NCBI RefSeq assembly: GCF_028736115.1
Contig: NZ_CP117877.1
Location: forward strand, 1,178,001 to 1,242,000
Direction of reading: 5' to 3'
Source of the DNA: Mucilaginibacter sp. KACC 22063
GTDB taxonomy: Bacteria; Bacteroidota; Bacteroidia; Sphingobacteriales; Sphingobacteriaceae
Length of the DNA: 64,000 nucleotides
The position numbers and the translations under genes were made by a program. The notes under the pieces are model-generated. The model made no database searches. It was not told where the DNA came from and saw only the letters and a list, made by a program, of their open reading frames with translations. Below, in pieces: positions 35,111 to 43,600 of this stretch. Positions within the stretch are counted from its first letter, which is position 1; each line of letters starts with the position of its first letter.

Positions 35111-35965
35111 ATGAATAACGATATAAATACACAAAAGGCCGGTAACGGCAAAGCAATTGCCGGTACATTGCTTCTCATTTTTGGAGGCATCCTTTTAGTA
35201 AAACAGCTTGACTTCTTTTTCTTCCCTGGTTGGATTTTCAGCTGGCCTGCTATCCTGATCATGATTGGTTTAGTAACAGGTGCACGTTGCAATTTCAAAA
35301 AGCCAGGATCTATCATCATGATCGTTATCGGAGCCGTATTCCTTATAGACGATATTTTTCCGATGATTGATATCGGCCATTTTATATTCCCGTTAGCGTT
35401 AATGGCGGGTGGTTTCTGGATCATCTTCGGCCGAAAAAAAAAACTGGAAAACCGCAGGTACAGGCAACAATGGGCTGAGCGAAATTCAGCAGCATGGAAC
35501 AGCGAATGGGATGCACGTGTAAATACTGAAAACCCGGCAGATCCGGCAGACCCAACAGCCGGATCTGATTCAGAAGGTTCAACAACCAACAATGCTTACG
35601 GCAGCAACTTTAATCATGTTAACGGTGATGATTTTATTGATACTACCTCAGTTTTTGGTAGTGTTAATAAAACCATTCTTTCGAAAGACTTTAAGGGAGG
35701 CGAGATCGTAAACGTTTTCGGCGGTACCGAACTTAACTTTACCCAGGCTGATATAAGTGGCAGGGTGTATATAGATATTACGCAGTTATTTGGTGGTATT
35801 AAATTAATTGTGCCCCCGCACTGGCAGGTAATATCAGATATAGCAGCAGTATTTGCCGGTATTGACGATAAGCGCCGCCCCGGTACAATAGCACAAAGCC
35901 CTGATAAGATATTGATACTTAAAGGCACATCCATTTTTGCAGGTATAGAAGTAAGAAGCTATTAA
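35111..35965 (+). CDS. LiaF-like membrane protein
   Basis: 284 residues. The N-terminal half has about four hydrophobic segments (residues 15-33, 38-55, 64-82, 87-105) of the LiaI/LiaF transmembrane type, with a small-residue motif LLLIFGGILLVKQLDFFFFP. A polar linker follows. The C-terminal half (about 175-284) is a beta-helix-like domain with GSVNKTILSKDFKGGEIVNVFGG, FGGIKLIVPPHWQV and FAGIEVRSY, typical of LiaF/DUF2154-like C-termini. In Firmicutes LiaF restrains the LiaRS envelope-stress system; here a LytS/LytTR pair lies in the same run, so a similar sensing role is an inference. Confidence 0.75.
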   Translation: MNNDINTQKAGNGKAIAGTLLLIFGGILLVKQLDFFFFPGWIFSWPAILIMIGLVTGARCNFKKPGSIIMIVIGAVFLIDDIFPMIDIGHFIFPLALMAGGFWIIFGRKKKLENRRYRQQWAERNSAAWNSEWDARVNTENPADPADPTAGSDSEGSTTNNAYGSNFNHVNGDDFIDTTSVFGSVNKTILSKDFKGGEIVNVFGGTELNFTQADISGRVYIDITQLFGGIKLIVPPHWQVISDIAAVFAGIDDKRRPGTIAQSPDKILILKGTSIFAGIEVRSY

Positions 35966-35980
35966 TCTCAATTGATCGTT

Positions 35981-36316
35981 ATGAACTGGTACGTAGCAAA
36001 AATTATTTTCCGTATACTATGTAATGATGGTAACTGCCAGGCGCAGTTTGATGAGCAACTGCGCCTGATCAGTGCCCAAACCAAAAGCGAAGCCTTTGAA
36101 AAAGCAATAGCTTTTGGCCGCCAGAACGAAGACCGTTTTTTGAATGATGATAGGCAGAAAGTAAAATGGTCATTTGTTAACGTGGCTGATATCAATGAAA
36201 TAAGCGGCCTTAAAGATGGCGTTGAACTGTATTCCAATATTCACGAGGCTACCGATGCCGATTTGTACGTAGGCTGGGCAAATCATAAGGCAGCTTTGCT
36301 TCAACTTGAAAATTAA
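35981..36316 (+). CDS. DUF4288-like small protein
   Basis: 111 residues from the ATG at 35981; a TTG three codons upstream is less likely. It starts MNWYVAKIIFRI, then QFDEQLRLISAQTKSEAFEKAIAFG, and contains WSFVNVADINEI and GVELYSNIHEATD, the pattern of DUF4288. No catalytic residues are evident. It lies between the LiaF-like gene (15 bases upstream) and the sensor kinase (12 bases downstream). Confidence 0.7.
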   Translation: MNWYVAKIIFRILCNDGNCQAQFDEQLRLISAQTKSEAFEKAIAFGRQNEDRFLNDDRQKVKWSFVNVADINEISGLKDGVELYSNIHEATDADLYVGWANHKAALLQLEN

Positions 36317-36328
36317 AACAACTGAACC

Positions 36329-37363
36329 TTGAGTGCACCTGTAACCACTTTTGCTAACCTGCGTTGGGTATTTCTTACCTGCGGCCTTATCTGGACCGCT
36401 TTGCAGGTTTATCTGATCCATAGTTTTGGGTTCGACTGGTACGTTGCCTCTGTCGATGGGGTGATCAGTGCGGTGGCGCTTGCTGCTTCGTGCTGGTTAA
36501 TTGATAATACACTTCGTTTTTACCAGCCATCACAAAGCAGTTACCTTAATCTTTTAATCTGGTGCGGCTTGTTAGCCGGTGTTTGTTTGGCGATAAGCCG
36601 TTTTGTATTGCCACTCATCATCACTCTTCCCGAATATTACATCTTCGTCACTAAATCAATAGTGATACGGTTTTTTACCAACTTTTTAGCCATAGGCTGG
36701 ATGGCCATGATCAGTTTGGTATGGTACGCACAGCAAGATCATAAAGAGAACGAAAAGCGTAAAGCCGAAGCCGAAAAGTTAGCCAAAGAGGCTGAGTTGT
36801 ATAACCTTCGCCAGCAACTGCAACCACACTTTTTATTTAACAGCTTAAACTCCATCAATGCACTCATCGGCTTTAAGCCCGATGAGGCAAGAAAGATGAT
36901 ACACCAGCTATCTGACTTTTTGCGTGGTACATTGAAAAAGGACGATCAGCACATGGTCACCCTGTCTGAAGAGTTAGCCCACCTGCAGCTATATCTTGAT
37001 ATTGAAAAGGTGCGTTTCGGGCACCGTTTGCAAACAGAGATCAGTTGCGATGATTTTTGTAAAGTTGCTACCCTGCCGCCTTTGCTATTGCAACCAGTTG
37101 TAGAGAATGCTATTAAATTCGGATTGTATGATACTATTGGTAGTGTAACGGTTAGTATAAGAGGCGAAATGGAAGATAACTACCTGCAAATTATTGTGCA
37201 AAATCCTTATGATCCGCAAACGGCAAAACCACGCCAGGGAACTGGCTTTGGTTTAAGTGGCATGCAAAGAAGGTTACATTTGATATATGCCCGCAATGAT
37301 TTAGTTGAAACCTTCGTAAATGATAATATCTTTACAACTATTATAAAAGTTCCGCAGGCATGA
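36329..37363 (+). CDS. LytS/YehU-type sensor histidine kinase
   Basis: 344 residues, apparently from a TTG start. Four or so transmembrane helices precede a coiled segment (residues about 140-160). The kinase core of the His_kinase (LytS) family follows: LRQQLQPHFLFNSLNSINAL, with the phosphorylated His of QPHFLFNSLN, then VVENAIKFGLYD as the N-box and GTGFGLSGMQRRL as the G-box. No extra sensor domain is seen, so the membrane segments probably sense. The response regulator overlaps its stop by four bases (ATGA). Confidence 0.92.
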   Translation: MSAPVTTFANLRWVFLTCGLIWTALQVYLIHSFGFDWYVASVDGVISAVALAASCWLIDNTLRFYQPSQSSYLNLLIWCGLLAGVCLAISRFVLPLIITLPEYYIFVTKSIVIRFFTNFLAIGWMAMISLVWYAQQDHKENEKRKAEAEKLAKEAELYNLRQQLQPHFLFNSLNSINALIGFKPDEARKMIHQLSDFLRGTLKKDDQHMVTLSEELAHLQLYLDIEKVRFGHRLQTEISCDDFCKVATLPPLLLQPVVENAIKFGLYDTIGSVTVSIRGEMEDNYLQIIVQNPYDPQTAKPRQGTGFGLSGMQRRLHLIYARNDLVETFVNDNIFTTIIKVPQA

Positions 37364-38115
37364 AGAAAGCGCTGATCATTGATGATGAACCACTGGCACG
37401 CATGGTGGTATTAGAATATTTGCAGCATTTTAAAAACGAAATAGAAGTATTGCAGGAGTGTGGCGATGGCTTTGAAGGTATGAAAGCCATTATGCAGCAC
37501 CAGCCGGATATTATATTTCTGGATGTGCAAATGCCTAAGATCAATGGCTTTGAAATGCTGGAACTTTTAGAGCAACCGCCGGCTGTAATATTTACCACTG
37601 CATTTGACGAGTACGCCATTAAAGCATTTGAAGCACACGCAATAGATTACCTGCTGAAACCATTTAGTAAAGATCGTTTTGATAAAGCTGTGGAGAAATT
37701 TTTAGCGCTTGCTAACAGTGCCCCTCAGCAAAAAGAGCAGCAAAAGCATACTGAAGAGTTGCTGGATACCATGGCGCAGGCCGTTCAGCATGACCGTATT
37801 GTAGTTAAAACTGGTACTAAGGTTAAGATCATCCCGGTTAACGATGTGGTTTATCTGGAGGCTGATGATGATTATGTAAACATCCATACGTCTGAAGGTG
37901 CTTTCCTGAAAAATAAAACGATGAGCTTTTTCGAAAAGGTACTTGATCCACGCCAGTTTGCACGTGTTCACCGTTCGTTTATCGTAGCGATAGACCAGAT
38001 CACCCGTATAGATCCTTACGAAAAGGATTCACACATTGCCATATTGAAATCAGGTGCAAAAGTGCCGGTAAGCAAAACCGGTTATGTAAAACTAAAGCAA
38101 GTATTAGGAATTTAA
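37360..38115 (+). CDS. LytTR-family response regulator
   Basis: 251 residues. The receiver domain begins ALIIDDEPLARM and has phosphoacceptor Asp in IIFLDVQMPKINGFEM, plus the conserved Lys in LLKPFSKDRF. The C-terminal LytTR DNA-binding domain (about 145-251) shows VVKTGTKVKIIPVNDVVYLEADDDYVNIHT, MSFFEKVLDPRQFARVHRSFIVAI and VPVSKTGYVKLKQVL. It pairs with the upstream kinase (overlapping genes). LytTR regulators usually bind two imperfect direct repeats, not identified here. Confidence 0.94.
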   Translation: MKKALIIDDEPLARMVVLEYLQHFKNEIEVLQECGDGFEGMKAIMQHQPDIIFLDVQMPKINGFEMLELLEQPPAVIFTTAFDEYAIKAFEAHAIDYLLKPFSKDRFDKAVEKFLALANSAPQQKEQQKHTEELLDTMAQAVQHDRIVVKTGTKVKIIPVNDVVYLEADDDYVNIHTSEGAFLKNKTMSFFEKVLDPRQFARVHRSFIVAIDQITRIDPYEKDSHIAILKSGAKVPVSKTGYVKLKQVLGI

Positions 38116-38142
38116 TTTAAATTAGTGGCTTACCAATAAGCC

Positions 38143-38859
38143 ATGAAAAACCTACTGCTAATCTGTATCTTTTTATTAAGTGTTATTGTTGTAAAAGCGC
38201 AACCTAAAGGCGACTATTACAAGATCAATATCTACCATACTACCAGCAAAGCTCAGCTGGATTCGCTCGACGATTACCTGCAAAATACATTTGTACCCAA
38301 AGTGCATAAAATGGGGATTAGCAAAGTGGGCGTGTTTCATCCCATAGCTAATGATACCAGCGCAGATAAGCGCATTGTTGTTTGGCTGCCATTGAAAACG
38401 TTTAACCAGGCAACCGAATTTATGCCTGATCCTTCTGCCGCTAAGTATAAAAGAATGGAAAGTATATTGCTTAGTGCATTTCCTGATGCGCTGCACTATC
38501 AACTGCCAGATTTAAAAGGGAACAAGCAAGATCATATTTATGAGCTGCGCAGCTACGAAGGGCCTACCGAAGAGCGTTATATTTCAAAAGTGAAGATGTT
38601 TAATGCCGGCGGTGAAGTGAAGCTGTTTAAACGATTAAATTTTAATGCCGTGTTTTATGCAAGCGTTATCGCCGGATCGCACATGCCTAACCTGATGTAT
38701 TTAACAAGTTTTGACGATATGGCCAGCCATGATGCTCATTGGAAAGCCTTTGGAAACGATGCTGAATGGAAGCACTTGAATACCTTCGCCGAATATTCGG
38801 GTAATGTATCGCATGCGGATATTATTTTGATGCATGCTGCGCCGTATTCTGATTTTTAA
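38143..38859 (+). CDS. NIPSNAP-family exported protein
   Basis: 238 residues with a signal peptide ending at VVKAQ. It has two ferredoxin-like alpha-beta domains, each with the NIPSNAP-type pattern: YKINIYHTTSKAQLDSLDDYL in the first, IYELRSYEGPTEERYISKVKMF in the second with MYLTSFDDMASHDAHWKAFG. No enzymatic activity is established for the family. It follows the response regulator by 27 bases. Its 3' end overlaps the end of the convergent DUF3891-like gene by 38 bases. Confidence 0.8.
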   Translation: MKNLLLICIFLLSVIVVKAQPKGDYYKINIYHTTSKAQLDSLDDYLQNTFVPKVHKMGISKVGVFHPIANDTSADKRIVVWLPLKTFNQATEFMPDPSAAKYKRMESILLSAFPDALHYQLPDLKGNKQDHIYELRSYEGPTEERYISKVKMFNAGGEVKLFKRLNFNAVFYASVIAGSHMPNLMYLTSFDDMASHDAHWKAFGNDAEWKHLNTFAEYSGNVSHADIILMHAAPYSDF

Positions 38860-39571
38860 GTACCCAGCTGCGTTCCTGCACTTCTGCTTTTAAAAACTGG
38901 GTTCTAAAATCCTGCGGGTTTTTAAACTGCAACTGCGGAATAATGCGGTATTCTATCTGTACCTCAAACTCATTTACTTCAAAAGGCCAGGGCGATACGT
39001 CAAGTTCGCCTTTTTTACCTTGTTGTAGGGTATAACAGTGTTCGCCGCCGCCTTTGCTGATTTCGATAAGGCGGTGTTCGGGTTGCACTTCATGCCTGCA
39101 AAGCAATAGAGAAAATGCATCGCACCATTCTAAAAAGCCATAAATGTTATCAGCCTCTGCTTGCGAAATGTTTAATTGCTTACACCATTGTTTTTGTAAA
39201 GCCTGCTGCTCTTTAAGGAATGCCTTTACTTCGGGCTTATTGGCTTCTTTCTGATATAAGAAACTCATATGCATAGAAGCCAGCAGGGCAGTATATCGGC
39301 TGCGCGATAAAGAAAAATCGAGCAGGCGCTTACAGCGCTCAGCTTCAAATAATTTCATATCGAAATTTACAGGGCCGCCCTGTGGCGTCAGAAGATCGTC
39401 CTCATCTAATTCAGTCTGGGCATCATCATGCCCGGCAATGGCAATTACGGTTTCAGTCCAGCGCTTTGGGCGGTTAACAGTTTTCCATTGCATGGCTAAC
39501 TGTGCAGCAAGCAGGCCATGTGCCCGTTGTGTAATGATTTCCCAGCCTTGTTCAGTGTAATTAACGATCAT
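38822..39571 (-). CDS. DUF3891-family protein
   Basis: 249 residues, cytoplasmic. It starts MIVNYTEQGWEIITQRAHGLLAAQLA and continues with AIAGHDDAQTELDEDDLL and CKRLLDFSLSRSRYTALLASMHMSFLY, a His/Asp-rich helical pattern recalling HD-type metal-binding proteins. DUF3891 has no known function. It is convergent with the NIPSNAP gene. Confidence 0.7.
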   Translation of the reverse strand: MIVNYTEQGWEIITQRAHGLLAAQLAMQWKTVNRPKRWTETVIAIAGHDDAQTELDEDDLLTPQGGPVNFDMKLFEAERCKRLLDFSLSRSRYTALLASMHMSFLYQKEANKPEVKAFLKEQQALQKQWCKQLNISQAEADNIYGFLEWCDAFSLLLCRHEVQPEHRLIEISKGGGEHCYTLQQGKKGELDVSPWPFEVNEFEVQIEYRIIPQLQFKNPQDFRTQFLKAEVQERSWVLKNQNTAQHASK

Positions 39572-39642
39572 GATTAAATGACAACAGGCTTAGGGATGTT
39601 GTTTTAATACGCTTACATCTTTCGCTCATTCGGCGCTGGCCT

Positions 39643-39670
39643 GTAACTTTTGGCTTGATCCAAAAGTTAC
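39643..39670. repeat. palindromic core of an intergenic repeat
   Basis: GTAACTTTTGG/CCAAAAGTTAC is a perfect 11-bp stem with a CTTGAT loop. The surrounding 39600-39800 sequence (CAAAAGATCAAGACAGCAAG, TTTACCCACAAACCACCCC) carries no gene and reads like the longer repetitive intergenic element of Pedobacter/Mucilaginibacter genomes I recall. The family assignment is from memory. Confidence 0.45.
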
Positions 39671-39827
39671 CAAAAGATCAAGACAGCAAGAGGCTTCTTT
39701 ACCCACAAACCACCCCTGCAAAACAGCTCGATAGGCACTCACCACACAGCCGAAGTAGCATCGACTGTTTTCATCGAAGCTGCTCGCTGTCTGAAAGAGC
39801 ATAGTGCAAATTAAGATATTAATTGAA

Positions 39828-40823
39828 TTACTTCTTCAATTTAAGCAGGCTCCAATCGGTATCCGCTTTTTTAATCACAGAGCTTAAAGCCCCTAAACCG
39901 GTTACTTCCATCTCCACCAAATCACCGGGTTGCAGCCATTGAGGCTGATAATTGGCATCATTCAATAAACCTGTTCCATTCAGTTCCAGAAAGCAACCCG
40001 TACCTACAGTTCCAGACCCAATTACGTCCCCCGGTAAAATATCACAGCCATAGGCGCAGCGTTCAATAATTTCGGAAAATGTCCAGTCCATATCCGCCAT
40101 ATTACCAGCTGATACCCGTTTGCCATTTACTTGGCAGATCATATCTAATTTGTAAGCATTGCCGGTATGTCCTGCCGGGCTGGGTACTTTAAACTGTTCA
40201 AGTTCGTCGGGCGTTACTAGCCACGGACCTAATACAGTGCTAAAGTCTTTTCCTTTAGCGGGGCCAAGGTTTAGCAGCATTTCTTCCATTTGCAGGGTAC
40301 GTGCACTCATATCGTTCATAATCATAAAGCCTGCTATATAATCATCAGCTTCTGCAGCCTTAATGTTGCGTCCTTTTTTGTTGAGTACCACAGCCACTTC
40401 CAGTTCAAAGTCAAGCTTTTCAAAATGATCTGGCATGCACTCCACCTCGCCGGGGCCTTGTACGGCATTATGGTTGGTGAAGTAAAAAACAGGGTATTGG
40501 TCAAACTCGGGGATCATCGGCACGCCGCGGTTTCTGCGTGATGTTTCTACATGCTGACGAAAAGCATAAGCATCGCGGCAAGAGGTTGGGTGCGGTACCG
40601 GAGCCAAGAGTTCGAAAAATAATTCTTCCTTGGCCTCACGTTTGCCTGTAAGTATTTCGTCGTTCACCTTTTTTGCACGATCCATCAGCTCATCACCGCC
40701 CCATAAAAACGCGTTCATGTTGTCGGGTATTAGCTTATCGCATGAGTGAAGATTATAAATATGGCCATTGGCAAATATGCCCAGATGTTCCTGGTCTTCG
40801 GTTTTGTACGATACAAGTTTCAT
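39828..40823 (-). CDS. fumarylacetoacetate hydrolase family protein
   Basis: 331 residues. The FAH-type fold shows DFELEVAVVLNKKGRNI, FMIMNDMSARTLQMEEMLLNLGPAKGKDF and GTGCFLELNG with acidic metal ligands (E, D). It probably cleaves fumarylacetoacetate to fumarate and acetoacetate, the last step of tyrosine degradation. This is supported by hmgA and hpd starting 300 bases away in the opposite direction. Maleylacetoacetate isomerase is not encoded here. Not a full-length eukaryotic-type FAH (about 420 residues). Confidence 0.85.
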   Translation of the reverse strand: MKLVSYKTEDQEHLGIFANGHIYNLHSCDKLIPDNMNAFLWGGDELMDRAKKVNDEILTGKREAKEELFFELLAPVPHPTSCRDAYAFRQHVETSRRNRGVPMIPEFDQYPVFYFTNHNAVQGPGEVECMPDHFEKLDFELEVAVVLNKKGRNIKAAEADDYIAGFMIMNDMSARTLQMEEMLLNLGPAKGKDFSTVLGPWLVTPDELEQFKVPSPAGHTGNAYKLDMICQVNGKRVSAGNMADMDWTFSEIIERCAYGCDILPGDVIGSGTVGTGCFLELNGTGLLNDANYQPQWLQPGDLVEMEVTGLGALSSVIKKADTDWSLLKLKK

Positions 40824-40926
40824 AAACGGATATAAATGGTTGCAATAAAACTAAACAAAATACAAGGTTTTAAGATTATGCTTGCATAATAATAATTTAC
40901 TTGGTAATTTGCCTTACCATTTATAA

Positions 40927-41043
40927 ATGAAACTGATACAGCAACACGGAATACAAAAACTCATTGCCATGCAAGTTGCATCGGCTATCCGTTATGCTAT
41001 GCTCTCAAAAATAGTTTTCGCGCAGTATTCGTTCAGCTGCTAA
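40927..41043 (+). CDS. possible 38-residue peptide upstream of hmgA
   Basis: A short frame from ATG to TAA (MKLIQQHGIQKLIAMQ at the start) in the 302-base gap between the FAH-type gene and hmgA. An inverted repeat TGGTAA/TTACCA lies just before it. It has no recognised family and may be non-coding; it is listed because the gap is otherwise empty and because a short leader peptide could matter for hmgA. Confidence 0.25.
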   Translation: MKLIQQHGIQKLIAMQVASAIRYAMLSKIVFAQYSFSC

Positions 41044-41105
41044 TTGTTCCGGCTATTGCCGGTCATGCTTTTTCGCATCCCCTGATTTTTCTTAACGTTT
41101 TTTCT

Positions 41106-41120
41106 TACTAAAATTTAGTA
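41106..41120. promoter_or_regulatory. palindrome just upstream of hmgA
   Basis: TACTAAAATTTAGTA is a perfect 7+1+7 palindrome ending five bases before the hmgA start. It may be an operator for a regulator of the tyrosine pathway; no regulator gene lies next to it. Confidence 0.4.
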
Positions 41121-41125
41121 GACAA

Positions 41126-42283
41126 ATGCCTGTTTATCATACGCTGGGACAAATCCCGCATAAGCGTCATACCATTTTCCGTAAACCGGATGGTGGTTTA
41201 TACGCCGAAGAACTGGTTTCAACAGAAGGTTTTTCAAGCATGTATTCGCTGGTTTATCATTGCTACCCGCCAACCATTGTAAAAGAACTTGGCGAGCCTT
41301 ACAGTGTTGAACCTAAAATTGCCCGTGAAAAACACTTGAAGCATACCAGCCTTATTGGCTTTAATGTACAGCCAGAGGACGACTACCTGAAAAGCCGTAA
41401 GCCGGTATTGGTAAATAATGATCTGCACATTTCGCTTGCTGCACCCCGTCAGTCCATGACCGACTATTTCTATAAGAACAGCCAGGCAGATGAGGTGATT
41501 TTTATCCATCAGGGCACCGGGACACTGAAAACCGGCTTCGGCAATATCAGGTTTGCGTATGGCGATTATCTGGTGATCCCGCGTGGTACCATTTACCAAA
41601 TGCAATTCGACAATGTAGACAACCGCCTTTTTATTGTGGAAAGCTTTAGCCCTATACGTACACCCAAGCGTTACCGTAATCAGTTTGGGCAACTGATGGA
41701 GCATGCGCCGTATTGCGAACGCGATATTAAACGCCCCGAAAATCTGGAAACTCATGATGAGAAAGGCGACTTTAAAGTGCTCATTAAAAAGCAGGGGCTG
41801 ATTTATCCTTATGTATACGGCACGCATCCTTTTGATTTTATTGGCTGGGACGGGTTGCATTATCCCTGGGCATTTTCCATACACGATTTTGAACCAATAA
41901 CTGGTCGTGTGCATCAACCACCACCAGTACATCAAACCTTTGAGGGGCACAACTTTGTGATCTGCTCATTTGTGCCGCGCAAATTCGATTACCATCCGCA
42001 ATCTATTCCTGCACCCTATAACCATAGCAACGTGGACAGCGATGAGGTACTTTATTATGTAGATGGCGATTTTATGAGCCGCAAAAATGTAGTTAAAGGT
42101 CAAATCACCCTGCATCCCGGCGGTATACCACATGGGCCGCATCCAGGGTCGGTAGAAAAGTCGATCGGTAAAGAAGCCACAGAAGAGCTTGCTGTAATGA
42201 TCGACCCTTTCCGCCCGTTGATGCTTACCGAAGAAGCCTTAGAAATTGAAGATCTAGACTACTATAAAAGCTGGGCAGAATAA
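41126..42283 (+). CDS. hmgA: homogentisate 1,2-dioxygenase
   Basis: 385 residues. The enzyme opens the ring of homogentisate to maleylacetoacetate with an Fe(II) centre. Family blocks: YHTLGQIPHKRHTIFRKPDGG, VIFIHQGTGTLKTGFG, FDFIGWDGLHYPWAFSIHDFEP, CSFVPRKFDYHP, and the metal-site region DEVLYYVDGDFMSRKN with ITLHPGGIPHGPHPGS (iron-binding His). It precedes hpd, with 95 bases between that hold a palindromic element. Shorter than eukaryotic HGD (about 445) but in the range of bacterial forms. Confidence 0.95.
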   Translation: MPVYHTLGQIPHKRHTIFRKPDGGLYAEELVSTEGFSSMYSLVYHCYPPTIVKELGEPYSVEPKIAREKHLKHTSLIGFNVQPEDDYLKSRKPVLVNNDLHISLAAPRQSMTDYFYKNSQADEVIFIHQGTGTLKTGFGNIRFAYGDYLVIPRGTIYQMQFDNVDNRLFIVESFSPIRTPKRYRNQFGQLMEHAPYCERDIKRPENLETHDEKGDFKVLIKKQGLIYPYVYGTHPFDFIGWDGLHYPWAFSIHDFEPITGRVHQPPPVHQTFEGHNFVICSFVPRKFDYHPQSIPAPYNHSNVDSDEVLYYVDGDFMSRKNVVKGQITLHPGGIPHGPHPGSVEKSIGKEATEELAVMIDPFRPLMLTEEALEIEDLDYYKSWAE

Positions 42284-42342
42284 TTAAGTCCAAATCAGAA
42301 TTTACAGAATTTTAAAATTAACAAAACTAAACATCTAAAACT

Positions 42343-42373
42343 CCCTCTCCTTAAGGAGAGGGTTGGGGAGAGG
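42343..42373. repeat. palindromic intergenic element
   Basis: CCCTCTCCTT/AAGGAGAGGG is a perfect 20-bp palindrome, followed by TTGGGGAGAGG, which partly mirrors its left arm. It shares the CCTCTCC/GGAGAGG theme with the longer element between hemCD and hemB. Confidence 0.5.
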
Positions 42374-42378
42374 TAAAA

Positions 42379-43503
42379 ATGGAAACACTAACAATAGCAA
42401 ATCCAGCACAAACCAGCGATTTTTTACCGCTGAATGGTACAGATTATATTGAATTTTATGTGGGCAACGCCAAACAGGCGGCTCATTTTTATAAATCAGC
42501 TTTCGGCTTTCAAAGCCTGGCTTATGCAGGCCCGGAGACTGGTGTGCGCGACCGTGCATCATACGTGTTGCAACAGGGCAAGATCAGGTTAGTACTTACT
42601 ACGCCTTTGCATTCTGACCACCCAATGGCGGAGCATATTAAAAAGCATGGCGATGGTGTAAAGGCGCTTGCCTTATGGGTTGATGATGCTTATGATGCTT
42701 TTGAGCAAACAACCGACAGGGGAGCAGTACCATATCAGCAGCCGCAAACTATAAAAGACGAGCATGGCGAAGTACGTACCAGCGGTATCCAGCTTTATGG
42801 CGAAACCGTACACCTGTTCATCGAACGTAAAAACTATAATGGCCCTTTTTTACCGGGTTATGTAAGTTGGACTACAGAATATAACCCAGAACCAACAGGC
42901 TTGTTGTATGTAGATCATTGCGTGGGTAACGTGGGCTGGCATAAAATGAACGAATGGGTGAATTTTTACCAGGAAGTAATGGGCTTTAAAAACATCCTCA
43001 CTTTTGATGATAAAATGATCTCTACTGAATACTCGGCCTTAATGAGCAAGGTAATGAGTAACGGAAATGGTTTTGTGAAATTCCCGATCAATGAGCCGGC
43101 AGAAGGCAAAAAGAAATCGCAGATTGAGGAATATCTGGAATATTACGAAGGCGAAGGCGTGCAGCATATGGCGCTTGCTACCAATGATATTGTAAAAACC
43201 GTGACTGACCTTAAAAGCAGGGGAGTAGAGTTTTTGACTGTACCTACTACTTATTATGATGACCTGCTTGACAGGGTTGGCCATATTGACGAAGACCTGG
43301 AGCCGCTTAAAAAATTAGGCATACTGGTTGACCGTGACGAAGAGGGGTATTTACTGCAAATCTTTACCAAGCCGGTCGAAGACAGGCCAACTGTTTTCTT
43401 CGAGATCATTCAGCGTAAAGGGGCGCGCTCTTTTGGAGCAGGCAACTTTAAAGCATTGTTCGAGGCGATAGAGCGCGAGCAGGAATTAAGAGGCAATTTA
43501 TAA
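42379..43503 (+). CDS. hpd: 4-hydroxyphenylpyruvate dioxygenase
   Basis: 374 residues, normal for HPPD. It converts 4-hydroxyphenylpyruvate to homogentisate. Two VOC-type domains are seen; the iron ligands fit His in VDHCVGNVGW, His in VQHMALATNDI and Glu in FFEIIQRKGA. It is the upstream step to HmgA, with which it forms a codirectional pair. Together with the FAH-type hydrolase and the hydroxylase at 27.7 kb it covers most of the route from phenylalanine to fumarate and acetoacetate. Confidence 0.96.
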   Translation: METLTIANPAQTSDFLPLNGTDYIEFYVGNAKQAAHFYKSAFGFQSLAYAGPETGVRDRASYVLQQGKIRLVLTTPLHSDHPMAEHIKKHGDGVKALALWVDDAYDAFEQTTDRGAVPYQQPQTIKDEHGEVRTSGIQLYGETVHLFIERKNYNGPFLPGYVSWTTEYNPEPTGLLYVDHCVGNVGWHKMNEWVNFYQEVMGFKNILTFDDKMISTEYSALMSKVMSNGNGFVKFPINEPAEGKKKSQIEEYLEYYEGEGVQHMALATNDIVKTVTDLKSRGVEFLTVPTTYYDDLLDRVGHIDEDLEPLKKLGILVDRDEEGYLLQIFTKPVEDRPTVFFEIIQRKGARSFGAGNFKALFEAIEREQELRGNL

Positions 43504-43524
43504 CTGACTAAATAAATGCAATGT

Positions 43525-43560
43525 GAAAATGCTCTTCGTAATGAAGGGCTTTTCTTTTTT
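43525..43560 (+). terminator. probable terminator after hpd
   Basis: GCTCTTC/GAAGGGC-type imperfect stem with a GTAAT loop and adjacent AAAA/TTTT pairing, then CTTTTTT. Imperfect but well placed. Confidence 0.6.
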
Positions 43561-43600
43561 AATAAGTAATTGTAATTTAAACTAACCAATTACTTAAAAC

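Noticed and set aside
41234..41950. 238-codon reverse frame inside hmgA
   Set aside because: hmgA is clearly the real gene; the reverse frame has no family pattern.
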